This document shows, in pieces, positions 63,981 through 64,000 of a DNA stretch of 64,000 bases. The notes beneath the pieces are model-generated. The model ran no database searches and had not been told where the DNA came from. It worked only from the letters and a program-made list of their open reading frames with translations. This DNA is from Haloplasma contractile SSD-17B. GTDB taxonomy: Bacteria > Bacillota_I > Bacilli_A > Haloplasmatales > Haloplasmataceae. The stretch is from positions 18,207 to 82,206 of the forward strand of contig NZ_AFNU02000012.1 of the NCBI RefSeq assembly GCF_000215935.2. The letters run 5' to 3'. Both the position numbers and the translations under genes were made by a program. Numbering within the stretch: the first letter of the stretch is position 1; every line of letters starts with the position of its first letter.

Positions 63981-64000
63981 TTTGCACCTAAATATGATAC

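Overview
The window is AT-rich and gene-dense. It carries Rho-independent terminators behind most genes, strong AGGAGG-type ribosome binding sites, T-box, purine and preQ1 riboswitches, lipobox lipoproteins, and ECF and TetR regulators. This is the style of a low-GC Bacillota relative. TGA is used as a stop (for example at the ends of the phnC-like and first FecCD genes), so the mycoplasma code does not apply. The Na+-linked transporters (NhaC, NSS family) would fit a marine or halophilic member such as a Haloplasma-like lineage, but that placement is inference. No tRNA, rRNA, CRISPR array, prophage or insertion sequence is visible.

Layout. 1-5 kb: the end of a CpdB-like nucleotidase converges on a phnDCEE-type ABC operon that sits behind a guanine-class purine riboswitch. 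5-16 kb: single genes for an NhaC antiporter, a lipoprotein, a BspA-like repeat protein and a DUF4397 protein with an 11-residue repeat, then an ECF sigma factor with a large duplicated C-terminal extension coupled to an MFS transporter. 16-25 kb: aldo/keto reductase, membrane GGDEF protein, methionine-type NSS transporter with its tiny MetS-like subunit (Met T-box), asnA (Asn T-box), the preQ1-riboswitch operon queP-queF, and a Pro/Tyr-rich protein. 25-44 kb: mostly monocistronic housekeeping and accessory genes. They include aminopeptidase P with an apparent AUC start, an APH-fold kinase behind a candidate 13-residue leader peptide, a VOC gene interrupted by a stop codon, a decayed gene at 40.1-40.5 kb, and three free-standing short transcription units. 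45-49 kb: a siderophore ABC operon with a consensus promoter overlapped by a Fur-like palindrome. 49-56 kb: a DUF2975/HTH/membrane-protein operon, DEAD-box helicase, SulP transporter, DUF1456, a methyltransferase and a GNAT protein. 56-62 kb: a beta-glucan locus with a domain-permuted GH3 and a GH5 enzyme. Its promoter region and the GH5 tail were duplicated and are now partly decayed. 62-64 kb: a TetR regulator with an eight-helix membrane protein.

How the genes work together. Several units are nutrient circuits controlled by RNA: purine-class RNA with the ABC importer, Met T-box with Met uptake, Asn T-box with asparagine synthesis, and preQ1 with queuosine precursor uptake and reduction. 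The iron importer and the glucan enzymes look controlled at DNA operators. All coordinates and motif calls come from reading the sequence; family names come from recognised motifs and were not checked by database search.
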